A stretch of 64,000 nucleotides of DNA from Actinomyces sp. Marseille-P3109 (GCF_900323545.1 NZ_OOHN01000008.1:763941-827940); one strand, 5' to 3'; counted from the first letter of the stretch, positions 38,442 to 48,909 are shown. The notes: generated from the sequence alone by a model not told the origin. Made by a program: numbers and translations.

Positions 38442-39110
38442 ATGAACGCACAGACCTCCCTGGCAGCGTCACTGGCACCCATGACTGCGTCGCCCATTCC
38501 GGTCCACCCGCCCACAACCACCTTGCCGCCCGCTTCGTCCGCCGACCGCACACCACTGGTCAGGCCCGACTCACAGCGGCTCTACGGCCCGCCGGGGTGG
38601 ACGGTGCGCATCGGCTTGTGGCACCTGCTCGAGCCGTGGCTCGACGTCCCGCGCTGCCTGCCAGGGGAGACGGCGCTGCACACGGACGCCATCGGCGCCC
38701 CGATGAGCGACTACGTACCGTTCCGCGGGATGGACGCCGCCACGGCGGCCGACCTGCTCGCTCGCATCCCAGTGCCGGCGCTGGCCGACCGACAGAACCT
38801 CTCCCCGAGTCTGAAGACGATGCTGACCGCCTGTGCCGGCGCGGACGGGCGAGTGCGCCTGTCCGGCTACGGGATCGGCCCCCAGCGCGAGGACGAGCGC
38901 CTGAGTGCTGAGGCCCTGTGGGTCGCTGACCCCGACCTGCAGGGCTATGAGGTCTTCGCCGAGCACAGCCGGCTCTGCCAGTGCTCCGCGCTGTGGGAGC
39001 GGGTCAGGGAGCGCTACGAGCTCGACGCCCGGTGCATCCCGGACGACATCGTGCGTACCCGGCCCGAGTGGGCCGGCGGAGGAGTCGGCTGGTGGATGTG
39101 GTGGGACTGA
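38442..39110 (+). CDS. Hypothetical protein with Trp-rich C-terminus
   Basis: Not recognised. 222 residues; the first 45 are Pro/Thr/Ala/Ser-rich, the rest a compact soluble domain with several Trp (YGPPGWTVRIGLWHLLEPWLD). Four cysteines are scattered, including CQC near residue 180. The protein ends VGWWMWWD, an unusual aromatic tail. No signal peptide or catalytic motif was seen. AAGGAG about 8 nt before the ATG supports the start. It is divergent from the PTS gene and 48 nt before the ABC-F gene. Probably lineage-specific. Confidence 0.7.
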   Translation: MNAQTSLAASLAPMTASPIPVHPPTTTLPPASSADRTPLVRPDSQRLYGPPGWTVRIGLWHLLEPWLDVPRCLPGETALHTDAIGAPMSDYVPFRGMDAATAADLLARIPVPALADRQNLSPSLKTMLTACAGADGRVRLSGYGIGPQREDERLSAEALWVADPDLQGYEVFAEHSRLCQCSALWERVRERYELDARCIPDDIVRTRPEWAGGGVGWWMWWD

Positions 39111-39145
39111 TAGGTCCGTTGCGCTGAGCAGGAGCGGCGGACCCG

Positions 39146-39151
39146 TACGAT
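39146..39151 (+). promoter_or_regulatory. -10 of the ABC-F gene (leaderless)
   Basis: TACGAT, 7 nt before GTG 39159. This decides the start: the in-frame ATG at 39150 overlaps the -10 itself. Confidence 0.5.
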
Positions 39152-39158
39152 GGCGCGC

Positions 39159-40817
<1,659 letters not shown>

Positions 40818-40863
40818 GGACGGAGCCGTCCCTCCCATCCTCAGGGGCGACACCGTCGGACAC

Positions 40864-40879
40864 AGTGAGTCCCCTCACT
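40864..40879 (+). terminator. Small hairpin after the ABC-F gene
   Basis: AGTGAG-tccc-CTCACT, 6-bp stem with a tetraloop, about 50 nt after the stop codon. Further downstream TAGGGT near 40902 may be a -10 for the next gene, leaving a leader of about 160 nt. Confidence 0.35.
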
Positions 40880-41070
40880 CCGGATCCCGGGCGGGGACCG
40901 CGTAGGGTTGTCACCAGGAACAAGGCGTCTGGCTGGAGCGTTGCCTCCGGTGGCACCCGTTGACTCTCGCCAAGAGAGCCGCAGCAGGACCTTCGGCGGC
41001 GCCACATGGAGCGCTGCAGACTGAACGCAGACACATCAAGACCAGACCACGAGATGACCAGGAGATGATC

Positions 41071-41463
41071 ATGGCAGAGTCCACCCTGACCAACCCCGCT
41101 GACACCGAGACCCCGGAGCACGAGGTCATCCTCACCGCGACCGCCGCTGCGAAGGTCGCCAGCCTCCTGATCCAGGAGGGGCGCGACGACCTGCGCCTGC
41201 GCGTGGCTGTCCAGCCCGGCGGCTGCTCCGGCCTGGTCTACCAGCTCTACTTCGACGAGCGTCTTCTGGACGGTGACGCCGTGCGCGCCTTCCCCACCGA
41301 AGGCGGCGAGATGGACAGCGTCGAGGTCGTCGTCGACCGCATGAGCGTGCCCTACCTGTCGGGCGCCACCATCGACTTCGCCGACACCATCGAGAAGCAG
41401 GGCTTCACCATCGACAACCCCAACGCCGCCGGAAGCTGCGCCTGCGGCGAGTCCTTCCACTGA
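41071..41463 (+). CDS. erpA: HesB/IscA/ErpA-type iron-sulfur cluster insertion protein
   Basis: A-type Fe-S carrier (130 aa) with the three conserved cysteines: QPGGCSGLVYQL and the C-terminal CACGESF. It hands clusters to apoenzymes. The ATG at 41071 is chosen because AGGAG (41060-41064) is 6 nt upstream; the frame is open further back to 40960 without support. It stands alone, followed by the FKBP lipoprotein gene after 50 nt. Confidence 0.9.
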   Translation: MAESTLTNPADTETPEHEVILTATAAAKVASLLIQEGRDDLRLRVAVQPGGCSGLVYQLYFDERLLDGDAVRAFPTEGGEMDSVEVVVDRMSVPYLSGATIDFADTIEKQGFTIDNPNAAGSCACGESFH

Positions 41464-41513
41464 TCCCCACGGATCCCGCCCCGCGGATCCTTCCCTGCAA
41501 GCAAGGAGCCCAT

Positions 41514-42542
41514 GTGCGCCGCACACCCCTCAGCCTGACCGCCCTGGCCGCGGTCGCCTGTCTCGCGCTGGCCGGATGCTCGGGGTCGTCTTCCTCCTCG
41601 GCGTCCAAGGCCGCCTCCGAGACCCCGGTCCCGGCGGCCACGGCGCCCGTGGACTGCTCGACCCTGACGATCGACTCCGACTCCGAGTCACTGCCGACCA
41701 TCGGCGGCGACGCCGGCACGCAGCCCACCGTGTCCTGGAAGAAGGGGGCCCAGGCGCCCAAGAACCTCACCGTCAAGACACTGACGCAGGGCACGGGAGC
41801 CGAGATCGACGCCGGCGGCGTGGTCAAGGCCAACTACACGGGCTGGCAGTGGGACGGCACCGACCCCTTCGACACCTCCTTCAAGAGCGGCGCCCCGGCG
41901 ACCTTCCCCTTGGAGAACGTCATTCAGGGATGGAAGTGCGGCCTGACCGGGCACCACGTGGGTGACCGGGTGCTCATGTCGATTCCCCCGGAGCTCGCCT
42001 ACGGCAACAAGGCGGCCCAGGACGCTCAGGCCGCCCAGGCCGGCGGCGCCCAGAGGCAGCAGAACCCGGCCGGGACACTTGTGTTCGTCGTCGAGATCGT
42101 CGACGGCGCCAGCAGCAAGGTCTCCGGCGCCTCGGCCACGGCGACGATGGAGGGCGAGGAGGCAGTCAGCCAGCGCGGTATGACGGTGAGTGGAGAGCTC
42201 GGCCAGCCGGCGACGATCTCCATCGGTGCCGATGCCGCCGAGCCGACGCAGGCCGAGGTCATCGTGCTGGCCCGGGGGACCGGTCCCGCCATCACGGAGA
42301 CCTCCACAATCATGATGAACGTGGCCGGAAGCCACTGGGACGGCTCCCAGCCCTCCAACACCTGGGAGCAGCAGGCCGCCGAGTCGATCAACATGGCGCA
42401 GGCACAGCAGTCCGTTCCGGGACTGATTGGTGTGCCGGAAGGCTCCCGGATCGTGGTGCTCATGCCACCGGTGCAGGCTACGGGCCAGCAGCAGGGGGCC
42501 CCGGCGTCGGCCTACGTCATGGACATTGAGAAGGTTCTCTAG
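41514..42542 (+). CDS. FKBP-type peptidyl-prolyl isomerase lipoprotein
   Basis: Exported lipoprotein: signal peptide with lipobox LALAGC (Cys near residue 22) and a Ser-rich spacer. The first FKBP domain (about 85-200) has the active-site-type segments VKANYTGWQWDGTDPFDTSF and IQGWKCGLTGHHVGDRVLMSIPPELAYG. A second region (about 220-342; HWDGSQPSNTWE, IGVPEGSRIVVLMP) has the same order of elements but weaker identity, so it looks like a degenerate second FKBP domain. Probably folds proteins outside the membrane. GTG start with AAGGAG 5 nt upstream. Confidence 0.88.
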   Translation: MRRTPLSLTALAAVACLALAGCSGSSSSSASKAASETPVPAATAPVDCSTLTIDSDSESLPTIGGDAGTQPTVSWKKGAQAPKNLTVKTLTQGTGAEIDAGGVVKANYTGWQWDGTDPFDTSFKSGAPATFPLENVIQGWKCGLTGHHVGDRVLMSIPPELAYGNKAAQDAQAAQAGGAQRQQNPAGTLVFVVEIVDGASSKVSGASATATMEGEEAVSQRGMTVSGELGQPATISIGADAAEPTQAEVIVLARGTGPAITETSTIMMNVAGSHWDGSQPSNTWEQQAAESINMAQAQQSVPGLIGVPEGSRIVVLMPPVQATGQQQGAPASAYVMDIEKVL

Positions 42543-42572
42543 CGCGAGCCGCACAGGCATCCGCCAGACGCA

Positions 42573-42610
42573 GCTGTGGCCCGCGCCCTGTGAAGGGTGC
42601 GGGCCACAGC
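42573..42610. terminator. Bidirectional terminator between FKBP and sod genes
   Basis: 17-nt arms (42573-42589, 42594-42610) pair with one G-U pair around the loop GTGA; convergent genes on both sides. Confidence 0.7.
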
Positions 42611-42638
42611 ATTCGCTCCGCTCTATGAGCGCTGCGTG

Positions 42639-43262
42639 TCAGCGGACGATGAGGCCCTGGGCCTTGGCGACGGCGTCGGCCAGGCGCTCGGCGACGTCCT
42701 GCCAGTTGGCGATGTTCCAGACGGCCTTGACGTAGTCGGCCTTGACATTGAGGTAGTCGAGGTAGAAGGCGTGCTCCCACATGTCCACCATGAACAGCGG
42801 GATGGTGCCCACGGGCACGTTGGCCTGCTGGTCGAAGAGCTGGAAGATGACGAGCCCACCGGAGATCGAGTCGTAGGCGAGCACCGCCCAGCCCGAGCCC
42901 TGGATGCCCAGGGCGGTGGCGGTGAACTGCGCCTGGAACTTCTCGAAGGAGCCGAAGGAGTCCTTGATGGCCTCGGCCAGCTCGCCCTCGGGCTGACCGC
43001 CGCCACTCGGGGAGAGGTTCTTCCAGAAGATGGAGTGGTTGGTGTGGCCGCCCAGGTTGAAGGCGAGGTTCTTCTCCCACAGGTTGATCGCGCCCAGGTC
43101 GCCGGCATCGCGGGCGGTGGCCAGGGCCTCCAGGGCGGCATTGGCGCCTGCCACGTAGGCGGCGTGGTGCTTGTCGTGGTGGAGCTCCATGATCTTGCCG
43201 GAGATGTGGGGCTCCAGGGCGGCGTAGTCGTAGGGGAGCTCGGGAAGGGTGTACACGGCCAT
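42639..43262 (-). CDS. sodA: Superoxide dismutase (Fe/Mn family)
   Basis: Converts superoxide to peroxide and oxygen. 207 aa from the ATG at 43262. Metal ligands: His28 in MELHHDKHH, His in [11 protein letters not shown], and the Asp and His of [20 protein letters not shown] and the Gln/Gly pattern near the active site suggest the Mn or cambialistic type, but the metal cannot be settled by eye. A TTG codon just upstream (43265) is unlikely as start. Monocistronic. Confidence 0.95.
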   Translation of the reverse strand: MAVYTLPELPYDYAALEPHISGKIMELHHDKHHAAYVAGANAALEALATARDAGDLGAINLWEKNLAFNLGGHTNHSIFWKNLSPSGGGQPEGELAEAIKDSFGSFEKFQAQFTATALGIQGSGWAVLAYDSISGGLVIFQLFDQQANVPVGTIPLFMVDMWEHAFYLDYLNVKADYVKAVWNIANWQDVAERLADAVAKAQGLIVR

Positions 43263-43442
43263 CAAGGACTGCCTTTCGGTGGGTGACGTGGCTCCAGTCC
43301 CGTCTCAGCAGGGCCCGTAGGACTGAAGTCCTGAACACGGCTCATGGTAGACGTGGGGTCTGGAAGAGGGATAGTGAGCCTCCATGTGATTACACTGACC
43401 GCGGAAACACTGCTGTCCGCACTCGTCCACGAAGGATCCGCC

Positions 43443-43886
43443 ATGACTGATCAGGCTGCTTCCGCCCGCCTCGAGCTCCTCGTCTTCTCCGACGACGCCA
43501 CCGTGCGCCGGGAGGTCATCGACGGTGTCGGGCGCCGACCGGCCAAGGGCCTGCCGCTGGTGACCTGGACCGAGGCGGCCACCGCCGAGGGTGTGCGCAT
43601 GGCCATCAAGGACCGCGAGAAGAAGGACCGGCCGCCCTTCGATGCACTCGTCCTGGATGCCGAGGCCAAGAAGCTCGGCGGCATGGGTCTGGCCCACGAG
43701 CTGTTCACCGAGCTCGACGAGCGTCCCGCCGTCGTGCTGCTGACGGCCCGGCCTCAGGACGACTGGCTGGCCGCCTGGGCCAAGGCCGAGGTTGTCGTGC
43801 CCCGGCCTCTGGACCCGCTGAGCCTCCAGGAGGGTGTCGCCAAGGCCCTCACCGCCCGCCGCGGCACCGTCGCCCCCGCCGGCTGA
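43443..43886 (+). CDS. Receiver-like (CheY-fold) protein, atypical
   Basis: 147 residues matching the alternating beta/alpha pattern of a response-regulator receiver: LELLVFSDDATVRR (acidic pair), FDALVLDAEA (candidate phospho-Asp), VVLLTARPQDD (Thr), and VVVPRPLDPLSL, where the usual Lys-Pro is Arg-Pro. There is no output domain and no kinase gene nearby. The Lys-to-Arg change and unusual loop after the Asp suggest altered or no phosphorylation. The ATG at 43443 is supported by GAAGGA; a longer frame from 43344 is not. The function is unknown. Confidence 0.75.
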   Translation: MTDQAASARLELLVFSDDATVRREVIDGVGRRPAKGLPLVTWTEAATAEGVRMAIKDREKKDRPPFDALVLDAEAKKLGGMGLAHELFTELDERPAVVLLTARPQDDWLAAWAKAEVVVPRPLDPLSLQEGVAKALTARRGTVAPAG

Positions 43887-43983
43887 GCCGGATCCTGCTG
43901 CGCCCGCCCAAAGCCGGGGCGGATCCGCCACATCGAGCCATCGCTCCGCTTCGCTTCCGTCCCGCGTGCGCTGAAGCGGCCTT

Positions 43984-44577
43984 CTAAACCGCGCGGCAGC
44001 AGATGCTGCCGTGGTCGCGTGCGCCGGCGACCTTACGGTGCTCCACGTCCAGGACGTTGAATCCGCTGCGCTCCAGAAGCGAGGCCAGGGCCCGTGGCGG
44101 CCAGTAGTAGGCCGGCGCAATCGCGTGGGGGAACTCCTCGACCCGGTCCCCGGCGAAGAACCCGACGAGCAGGTCCCCTTGCGGCTCGAGGCTGTCTCTC
44201 AAGGACGTCAGTGTTCCCGCCAGGTCCTGAGGCGGGATGTGAATGAGGGAGTACCAGGCCAAGACGGCCCCGTAGGACCCTGCCGGTAACTCGGCGAAGG
44301 AACCCTGCCGATACGTCACGTGCGGGTGCTGCGCGCGGGCGATCTTGACGAATCTCTCGACCGGGTCCACCCCTTCGACCTCGAGGCCCAGGTCATGGAG
44401 ATAGGCGGTCCAGTGCCCAGGGCCGCAACCCAGATCGACGATCCGTCCCCGCACCCCTCGCGCCCATCGGACGATGAGCTCTCTGTCCTTTTCCGCCGTC
44501 GCCGCCATGTGGCCAAGGGCCTCTGCATACGCCTCAGCGCGAGCGCTGTACTCCGAACACACGTGACGCGAATTCAC
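43984..44577 (-). CDS. Class I SAM-dependent methyltransferase
   Basis: 197-residue methyltransferase with motif I IVDLGCGPGHWTAYL (SAM binding) and post-I acidic residue in LEVEGVDPVERFV; motif IV is VLAWYSLIHIPP. The substrate is unknown. The N-terminus has SEYSARAEAYAEALG, typical of the UbiE/Tam-like group. It ends about 100 nt after the receiver-like gene (convergent) and lies just downstream of the DEDDh nuclease gene on the same strand. Confidence 0.85.
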   Translation of the reverse strand: MNSRHVCSEYSARAEAYAEALGHMAATAEKDRELIVRWARGVRGRIVDLGCGPGHWTAYLHDLGLEVEGVDPVERFVKIARAQHPHVTYRQGSFAELPAGSYGAVLAWYSLIHIPPQDLAGTLTSLRDSLEPQGDLLVGFFAGDRVEEFPHAIAPAYYWPPRALASLLERSGFNVLDVEHRKVAGARDHGSICCRAV

Positions 44578-44605
44578 CTTGCGGAGCCTACAAGGGGAGG
44601 AGTCG

Positions 44606-46333
44606 TCATTCCTCGGAGGCCAGGACCTTGCGGTGGCGGGCGGCTGAGCCGACCGGCCAGGTCAGGATCGAGGGATCGCCGTCGACCTCCACGATGCGGG
44701 CACCGTCCTCCAGGACCCAGTCGGCCAGCAGACTCGTTTCCTCGATGCTGGCCGACTGACCAACGCGGTCGGGTCTGTCGACGACCCGGGCACTGGCACG
44801 CAGCAGCTCGACGGCGGGACGCGGGTCGGCCCCCGGGGCGGTCGTCATGGAGCCGGCCAGTACGCCCCAGCGTACCACTACCAGCTCCCAGCCCCCGACC
44901 TCGCGCCTGCGGGCCGCCATGAGATGCGGGCAGGCCAGCAGCGGCCGCACCCGCTCGGCTCGCGCCACCCCGCGCAGCAGGCAGCGCAGGCGACTCGTCC
45001 AGGCGCCGGCCTCCTCGTAGCGCTCGGCCTGGGACAGAGCCGCGATGCGCTCCAGCAGAGGAGTGGCCACCAGGTCGACCTCGCCCGACAGGCAGGCCAC
45101 TGCCTTCGAAGGCTCAGCCGGGACGTCGTCGCGGCGCACCCGGCGCAGCTCGCGGCCGTCCCAGTGGCGCAGACGCAGCACCGACTCGGCGGCGCGCAGG
45201 GCCTCCTGACCTCGGCTGCGCGAGGCGAAGGGCCCGATCGCGCGGCCGACCTCCTCGGTGGGCAGCACGGTGGTGAGTGCCAACCGGGGCTCGGCATCGG
45301 CTCCCGAGCCTTGAGTGAGGTGGAGCCAGGGCCGGCGGCGCGGGGCCCGTGAACGGCGGTTGACCGGAGGGTCGAGCTCGGCGATCATCCGCAGCTCGCG
45401 CACCCGCGCCTCAATGAGCGTGGGCGTGGCGATATGGCGCACGCTCACAGTCGTGTCCAGCATCTGCGCCACCTTGCGGCGCTTCTCCGCGGCGGTGAAG
45501 TAGGAGCGCACCCGGCGCCTGAGATCCACGGCACTGCCCACATAGAGCACTTGGTCGGCCGCCGAGCGGAACTGGTAGACGCCGGGACTGCTGGGCAGGG
45601 CGTCGGCCAGGCGGCACTTGGATCGGCGCTTGGCCGGAACCGGGTCGGAGGCGGTGGTGAGGTCCTCCAGATGCGTGACGCCGAGCGGTGCCATGACCTC
45701 CAGGGCCGCGTGCAGCACGTCCACGGTGGCGCGCGCGTCATCCAGCGCCCGGTGCGTGGGGCGGGTCTGGGAGCCCACGAAGGCGGCCAACGTCCCCAGC
45801 TTGTGGTTGGGCACCTCGCTGCGGGGCCAGGCCTTGCGGGCCAGCGCCAGCGTGTCCAGCACACGGGGCTCGGGCCATTCCAGGCCCAGGGCCGCCGCAG
45901 CACCGCGCAGGTGGCCGACGTCGAAGCGGGCGTTGTGCGCCACGAGGACGACGTCGTCGGCCAGCAGGTCCGCCCAGGACAGGAAGGCCTCCACGCAGGT
46001 GCGCACGCCGGGGGCCCCGGCCACCATCGCGTTCGTGATGCCCGTGAGCATCGTGATCTGGGCGGGGATCGCCACCCCGGGGTTGACTAGGGTGGAGAAG
46101 TCGGCCAGCACCTGCCCGCCGCGCACCTTGACGGCCCCGATCTCGGTGAGCGCACGCGCGCCCGGCGCCCCGCCGGTGGTCTCCAGGTCCACGACGACGA
46201 AGGTCGCCCGCTCCAGGGGCGTACCCATGTCGGCGAAGGACACCTGGGTCCCGGCGCGGCCAGTGCTCGCCGTGCCCGCAGCGCGTGCAGCGCCCCCGGC
46301 GCTCATGACGCTCGGGGTCTTGACGGTGCTCAC
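44606..46333 (-). CDS. DEDDh exonuclease / GIY-YIG endonuclease fusion protein
   Basis: 575 aa. The N-terminal DEDDh 3'-5' exonuclease like Pol III epsilon (FVVVDLETTGG, VLVAHNARFDVGHL, HRALDDARATVDVL) is followed by a UvrC-like GIY-YIG domain (GVYQFRSAADQVLYVGSAVDLRRRVRSYF), then a C-terminal region of unknown fold (about 330-575). This fusion is known in actinobacteria and some proteobacteria (Cho-related) and is taken as a DNA-repair nuclease. GTG 46333 is supported by a -10 TAGCCT 6 nt upstream; starting at the conserved domain (46228) is an alternative. Confidence 0.9.
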   Translation of the reverse strand: MSTVKTPSVMSAGGAARAAGTASTGRAGTQVSFADMGTPLERATFVVVDLETTGGAPGARALTEIGAVKVRGGQVLADFSTLVNPGVAIPAQITMLTGITNAMVAGAPGVRTCVEAFLSWADLLADDVVLVAHNARFDVGHLRGAAAALGLEWPEPRVLDTLALARKAWPRSEVPNHKLGTLAAFVGSQTRPTHRALDDARATVDVLHAALEVMAPLGVTHLEDLTTASDPVPAKRRSKCRLADALPSSPGVYQFRSAADQVLYVGSAVDLRRRVRSYFTAAEKRRKVAQMLDTTVSVRHIATPTLIEARVRELRMIAELDPPVNRRSRAPRRRPWLHLTQGSGADAEPRLALTTVLPTEEVGRAIGPFASRSRGQEALRAAESVLRLRHWDGRELRRVRRDDVPAEPSKAVACLSGEVDLVATPLLERIAALSQAERYEEAGAWTSRLRCLLRGVARAERVRPLLACPHLMAARRREVGGWELVVVRWGVLAGSMTTAPGADPRPAVELLRASARVVDRPDRVGQSASIEETSLLADWVLEDGARIVEVDGDPSILTWPVGSAARHRKVLASEE

Positions 46334-46339
46334 GGTCGC

Positions 46340-46345
46340 AGGCTA
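46340..46345 (-). promoter_or_regulatory. -10 of the DEDDh nuclease gene (leaderless)
   Basis: TAGCCT on the minus strand, 6 nt before GTG 46333. Confidence 0.45.
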
Positions 46346-46522
46346 GAGGATGGCAGTGACATGCATCGTCTTCATCAGTCGGGAAGTCGGTGCGAGCAGG
46401 GTGGCAAGCACCCTAGAATCATCCCCATACCCGAGCGGCACCGCCGGCTCCGGTGCCGTCCGTCTCCGATGGTGCAGGAACGTGTGGTGGCCGCCCAGCC
46501 AGCAGATCACAGGAGGCCCCGC

Positions 46523-47401
46523 GTGGGATACGGACCCATCAAGGCAACAGTCGGCCCGGCCCTGGAGATGCTCTATCAGCCCTGGATCCGCGGTGAGGAG
46601 AACATTCCCATCGAGGGTGCGGCGATCCTGGCCTCCAACCACCTGGCGGTCATTGACTCCTTCTTCCTGCCGCTGCTGGTGGACCGCGAGGTCGCCTTCA
46701 TCGGCAAGGCCGACTACTTCACCGGCAAGGGCGTCAAGGGCTGGGCGGTGAAGAACTTCATGAAGACCGTGGGCACCATCCCCGTGGACCGCTCCGGCGG
46801 CAAGGCCTCCCAGGCGGCGCTTCAGGCCGGCATCGACCGCCTGCGCTCGGGGCAGCTGTTCGGCATCTACCCCGAGGGCACGCGCAGCCCCGACGGGCGC
46901 CTCTACCGCGGCAAGACCGGCGTGGCCCGCATCGCCCTGGCCACCGGCGCGCCCGTGGTGCCCGTGGCGATGATCGGCTCCAACCTGGCCCAGCCGATCG
47001 GCAAGTCCATCCCCTCCACCCGCCACCGCGTGGGCATCGTCATCGGCGAGCCGCTGGACTTCTCCCGCTACAAGGGCCTGGAGAACGACCGCTTCGTGCT
47101 GCGCTCCATCACCGACGAGATCATGTACGCCCTCATGGCCCTCTCCGGCCAGGAGTACGTGGACCTCTACGCCGCCGATGTCAAGAAGGCCATGGACACG
47201 GACAAGAAGACCGCCGACGAGGTCGTCACCGAGATGCTCGCCGCCCAGGCGCAGGCCCGGCCCTCGGCCGCCCCCGTGGCCGCGCCCGGTGGCCGCCCCG
47301 CCCCCGAGGTCTCCGTTCCCGAACCGCCCGAGGACAAGAGCGGCAAGGACAAGAAGAAGGACAAGACTGCCGACGACGAGGCCGAGCCCGGCGCCGAGTG
47401 A
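46523..47401 (+). CDS. 1-acylglycerol-3-phosphate O-acyltransferase (PlsC family)
   Basis: Membrane-associated acyltransferase of phospholipid synthesis (292 aa). Catalytic H-x4-D is NHLAVID, followed by GTIPVDRSGG and the glycerophosphate-binding FGIYPEGTRSPDGRLYRGKTG. The C-terminal 60 residues are low complexity (Ala/Pro, then KDKKKDKTADDEAE). GTG 46523 has AGGAGG 6 nt upstream (46511-46516); the longer frame from 46361 is not credible. pfk follows on the same strand. Confidence 0.92.
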   Translation: MGYGPIKATVGPALEMLYQPWIRGEENIPIEGAAILASNHLAVIDSFFLPLLVDREVAFIGKADYFTGKGVKGWAVKNFMKTVGTIPVDRSGGKASQAALQAGIDRLRSGQLFGIYPEGTRSPDGRLYRGKTGVARIALATGAPVVPVAMIGSNLAQPIGKSIPSTRHRVGIVIGEPLDFSRYKGLENDRFVLRSITDEIMYALMALSGQEYVDLYAADVKKAMDTDKKTADEVVTEMLAAQAQARPSAAPVAAPGGRPAPEVSVPEPPEDKSGKDKKKDKTADDEAEPGAE

Positions 47402-47559
47402 CGGGTGGACACCGGGCGATTGTCCCGTCTTCCTCAATCCGTCCTCCCGGTCCCTGTCAGCTGCCGCAGATGGCACGTAGACTGGCGCCCGGTGCGGCGC
47501 GTGCCGCACGATCCGGCCGGGGCGCTGACCCCGAGTACCCACAACCCGAAAGGTTCCCG

Positions 47560-48789
47560 ATGTCGATTCGTCGCGTCGCCCTGCTCACCGCTGGCGGTTT
47601 CGCCCCCTGTCTGTCCGCCGCCGTCGGCGACCTCATCGAGCGCTACACGCAGGTCGCTCCCGAGGTCGAGATCATCGCCTACCAGTACGGTTACCACGGC
47701 CTGCTCACCGGCAACTACATCGTCATCGACGACGAGGCCCGCAAGAACGCCGGCATCCTGCGCGACTTCGGCGGGTCCCCGATCGGCAACTCCCGCGTCA
47801 AGCTCACCAACGCCAAGAACCTCGTCGAGCGCGGCCTGGTGAAGGAGGGCGTCAACCCCTTGGAGTTCGCCGCCGAGCAGCTGCGCAAGGACGGCGTCGA
47901 CGTCCTGCACACCATCGGTGGCGACGACACCAACACCACCGCCGCGGACCTTGCCGCCTACCTCCACGAGAACGACTACGAGCTCACCGTCGTCGGCCTG
48001 CCCAAGACCATCGACAACGACGTCGTCCCGGTCCGCCAGTCCCTGGGCGCCTGGACCGCGGCCGACGAGGGCGCCGGCTTCGCCTTCAACGTCATCGGCG
48101 AGCACCGCTCCAACCCCCGCATGCTCATCGTCCACGAGTGCATGGGCCGCAACTGCGGCTACCTCACGGCTGAGACCGCCCGCCGCTACCACGACCTGCT
48201 CCAGACCAAGCAGTGGGCCCCCTCCCTCGGCCTGACCAAGGAGCGCTGGGACGTTCACGCCGTCTTCATCCCCGAGATGAAGCTCGACATTGCCGCTGAG
48301 GCCAAGCGCCTCAAGGCCATCATGGACGAGCAGGGCAACGTCAACATCTTCCTGTCCGAGGGCGCCGGTGTCCCCGAGATCATCGCGGAGATGGAGGCCG
48401 CCGGCCAGGAGGTCCAGCGCGACCCCTTCGGCCACGTCAAGCTCGACACCATCAACCCCGGCCAGTGGTTCGCCAAGCAGTTCGCCGAGCTCATCGGCGC
48501 TGAGAAGGTCATGGTCCAGAAGTCCGGCTACTACTCGCGCGCCGCCCACGCCAACGCCGAGGACCTCGCCCTCATCAAGAAGATGTGCGACCTGGCCGTC
48601 GACTGCGCCCTGCGCGGCGAGTCCGGCGTCATCGGCCAGGACGAGGAGAACAACGACGAGCTCACCGCGATCGCCTTCCCGCGCATCGCCGGCGCCAAGC
48701 CCTTCGACATCACCCAGGGCTGGTTCACCGACCTCATGGCCGAGCTGGGCCAGAAGGTCGAGCCCGCCGAGGTCGCCCCCGAGCACTGA
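47560..48789 (+). CDS. Phosphofructokinase, probably pyrophosphate-dependent
   Basis: Phosphorylates fructose-6-phosphate in glycolysis. 409 aa. GGDDT (residues 120-124) and PKTIDND (148-154) carry Asp123 and Lys149 where ATP enzymes have Gly; this pair marks the PPi-dependent class, and A. naeslundii is known to use such an enzyme. Catalytic Asp152/Asp154 are present, as is MGRNCGYLTAETARRY for substrate binding. PPi-PFK is reversible and saves ATP. The ATG at 47560 has GAAAGG upstream. Followed by a perfect-palindrome terminator. Confidence 0.92.
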   Translation: MSIRRVALLTAGGFAPCLSAAVGDLIERYTQVAPEVEIIAYQYGYHGLLTGNYIVIDDEARKNAGILRDFGGSPIGNSRVKLTNAKNLVERGLVKEGVNPLEFAAEQLRKDGVDVLHTIGGDDTNTTAADLAAYLHENDYELTVVGLPKTIDNDVVPVRQSLGAWTAADEGAGFAFNVIGEHRSNPRMLIVHECMGRNCGYLTAETARRYHDLLQTKQWAPSLGLTKERWDVHAVFIPEMKLDIAAEAKRLKAIMDEQGNVNIFLSEGAGVPEIIAEMEAAGQEVQRDPFGHVKLDTINPGQWFAKQFAELIGAEKVMVQKSGYYSRAAHANAEDLALIKKMCDLAVDCALRGESGVIGQDEENNDELTAIAFPRIAGAKPFDITQGWFTDLMAELGQKVEPAEVAPEH

Positions 48790-48813
48790 GGCTGAGCCCG
48801 CACCTCTTGCGCC

Positions 48814-48849
48814 GTGGCCGGTGCCGTCCCCGGGGACGGCACCGGCCAC
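48814..48849 (+). terminator. pfk terminator, perfect 36-nt palindrome
   Basis: 18-nt arms (48814-48831, 48832-48849) are exact complements, followed by TCTGTTT. Confidence 0.75.
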
Positions 48850-48896
48850 TCTGTTTCGCGATGCGGCGCGGATTCCAGGCCGTACTCCGGCTGGCC

Positions 48897-48902
48897 TATG
48901 CT
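48897..48902 (+). promoter_or_regulatory. -10 of aroG (leaderless)
   Basis: TATGCT, 7 nt before GTG 48910; it decides the start over the longer frame at 48814, which runs through the upstream terminator. Confidence 0.5.
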
Positions 48903-48909
48903 GACAGGC

